From Chirona hameri (Eukaryota > Arthropoda > Thecostraca > Balanomorpha > Balanidae): a stretch of 64,000 nucleotides of DNA. The notes under the pieces were generated by a model that had not been told where the DNA came from, made no database searches, and saw only the letters and a list, made by a program, of their open reading frames with translations. Each line of letters starts with the position of its first letter. Positions within the stretch are counted from its first letter, which is position 1. This document shows, piece after piece, positions 63,701 to 64,000 of the stretch. The stretch is from assembly GCA_036785665.1 (NCBI GenBank), contig JAXIVJ010000523.1:62001-126000 (forward strand), written 5' to 3'. A program made the translations under genes and the position numbers.

Positions 63701-64000
63701 GGGTCGGAGCAGGGATGCAGTGTGTCAGGGGGCAGGGTGGTGAGTCGGAGCAGGGATGCAGTGTGTCAGGGGGCAGGGTGGTGAGTCGGAGCAGGGATGC
63801 AGTGTGTCAGGGGGCAGGGTGGTGGGTCGGAGCAGGGATGCAGTGTGTCAGGGGGCAGGGTGGTGGGTCGGAGCAGGGATGCAGTGTGTCAGGGGGCAGG
63901 GTGGTGGGTCGGAGCAGGGATGCAGTGTGTCAGGGTGGTGGGTGGTGGGTCGGAGCAGGGATGCAGTGTGTCAGGGGACAGGGTGGTGGGTCGGAGCAGG
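60776..64000 (+). repeat. 41-bp G-rich satellite, about 79 copies, running off the window
   Basis: Unit GGGATGCAGTGTGTCAGGGG, GCAGGGTGGTGGGTCGGAGC, A. Shortened units omit TGTGTCA or consist only of GGGTGGTGGGTCGGAGCA. GTGGCAGG and GGTGAGTCGG variants occur in blocks. Every unit has several runs of three or more G on the + strand. Overlapping Gly/Val/Arg-rich ORFs are artefacts. Confidence 0.97.

Noticed and set aside
60704..63784. Gly/Val/Arg-rich repeat proteins
   Set aside because: Frames through the 41-bp satellite, which shifts frame every unit and is open in all frames.

Overview
The window is nuclear DNA of an invertebrate animal. It has GT-AG introns, animal-type transposon remnants and one clearly recognisable metazoan gene, a BTB-BACK-Kelch protein of the KLHL2/KLHL3 (Drosophila kelch) subfamily, a substrate adaptor of Cullin-3 ubiquitin ligases. 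Short TTAGG-type tracts near 16.72 and 17.65 kb would suit an arthropod, but this is weak evidence and no species is claimed.

Layout. 1-14.2 kb is upstream sequence: a 0.68-kb foldback element, two small exons that may be the 3' end of an unidentified gene (1625-2186), a 2.85-kb hAT-like element (2233-5082), two decayed LINE reverse-transcriptase remnants (5.9-7.5 and 8.1-8.6 kb), and a 3.46-kb GT-rich microsatellite (10,081-13,542). From 14,582 to 48,498, 13 exons of the KLHL gene on the + strand join in phase to about 487 codons: BTB, BACK and the first four kelch blades. The start codon and the last two blades are not found. Intron 3 holds a nested cluster of inverted repeats and two MITEs that share termini. 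From 48.5 kb to the end no further exon was found. If the gene continues on this strand, its 13th intron exceeds 15.5 kb. That stretch contains about ten unrelated tandem arrays, a foldback element and TTAA-flanked transposons.

The most unusual property is the relation between the tandem repeats and the gene. Most of the larger arrays abut an exon, and at seven junctions or more the repeat unit itself contains the splice site with a slice of exon. The exon 6 acceptor has about 68 copies, the exon 7 acceptor about 9, the exon 9 donor 6, the exon 11 donor about 21, the exon 12 acceptor 2 and the exon 13 donor 4 plus derivatives; degenerate copies lie at exons 1, 3 and 5. Intron 9 is almost filled by a 10.4-kb, 33-bp satellite of about 315 units, nearly all carrying the palindrome TGACGTCA (the CRE/ATF octamer). 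A second array with the same octamer abuts exon 2.

Almost all long open reading frames here are artefacts of tandem repeats whose period is a multiple of three or lacks stop codons, and they are not annotated as genes. Copy numbers are estimates by eye from array length divided by unit length.
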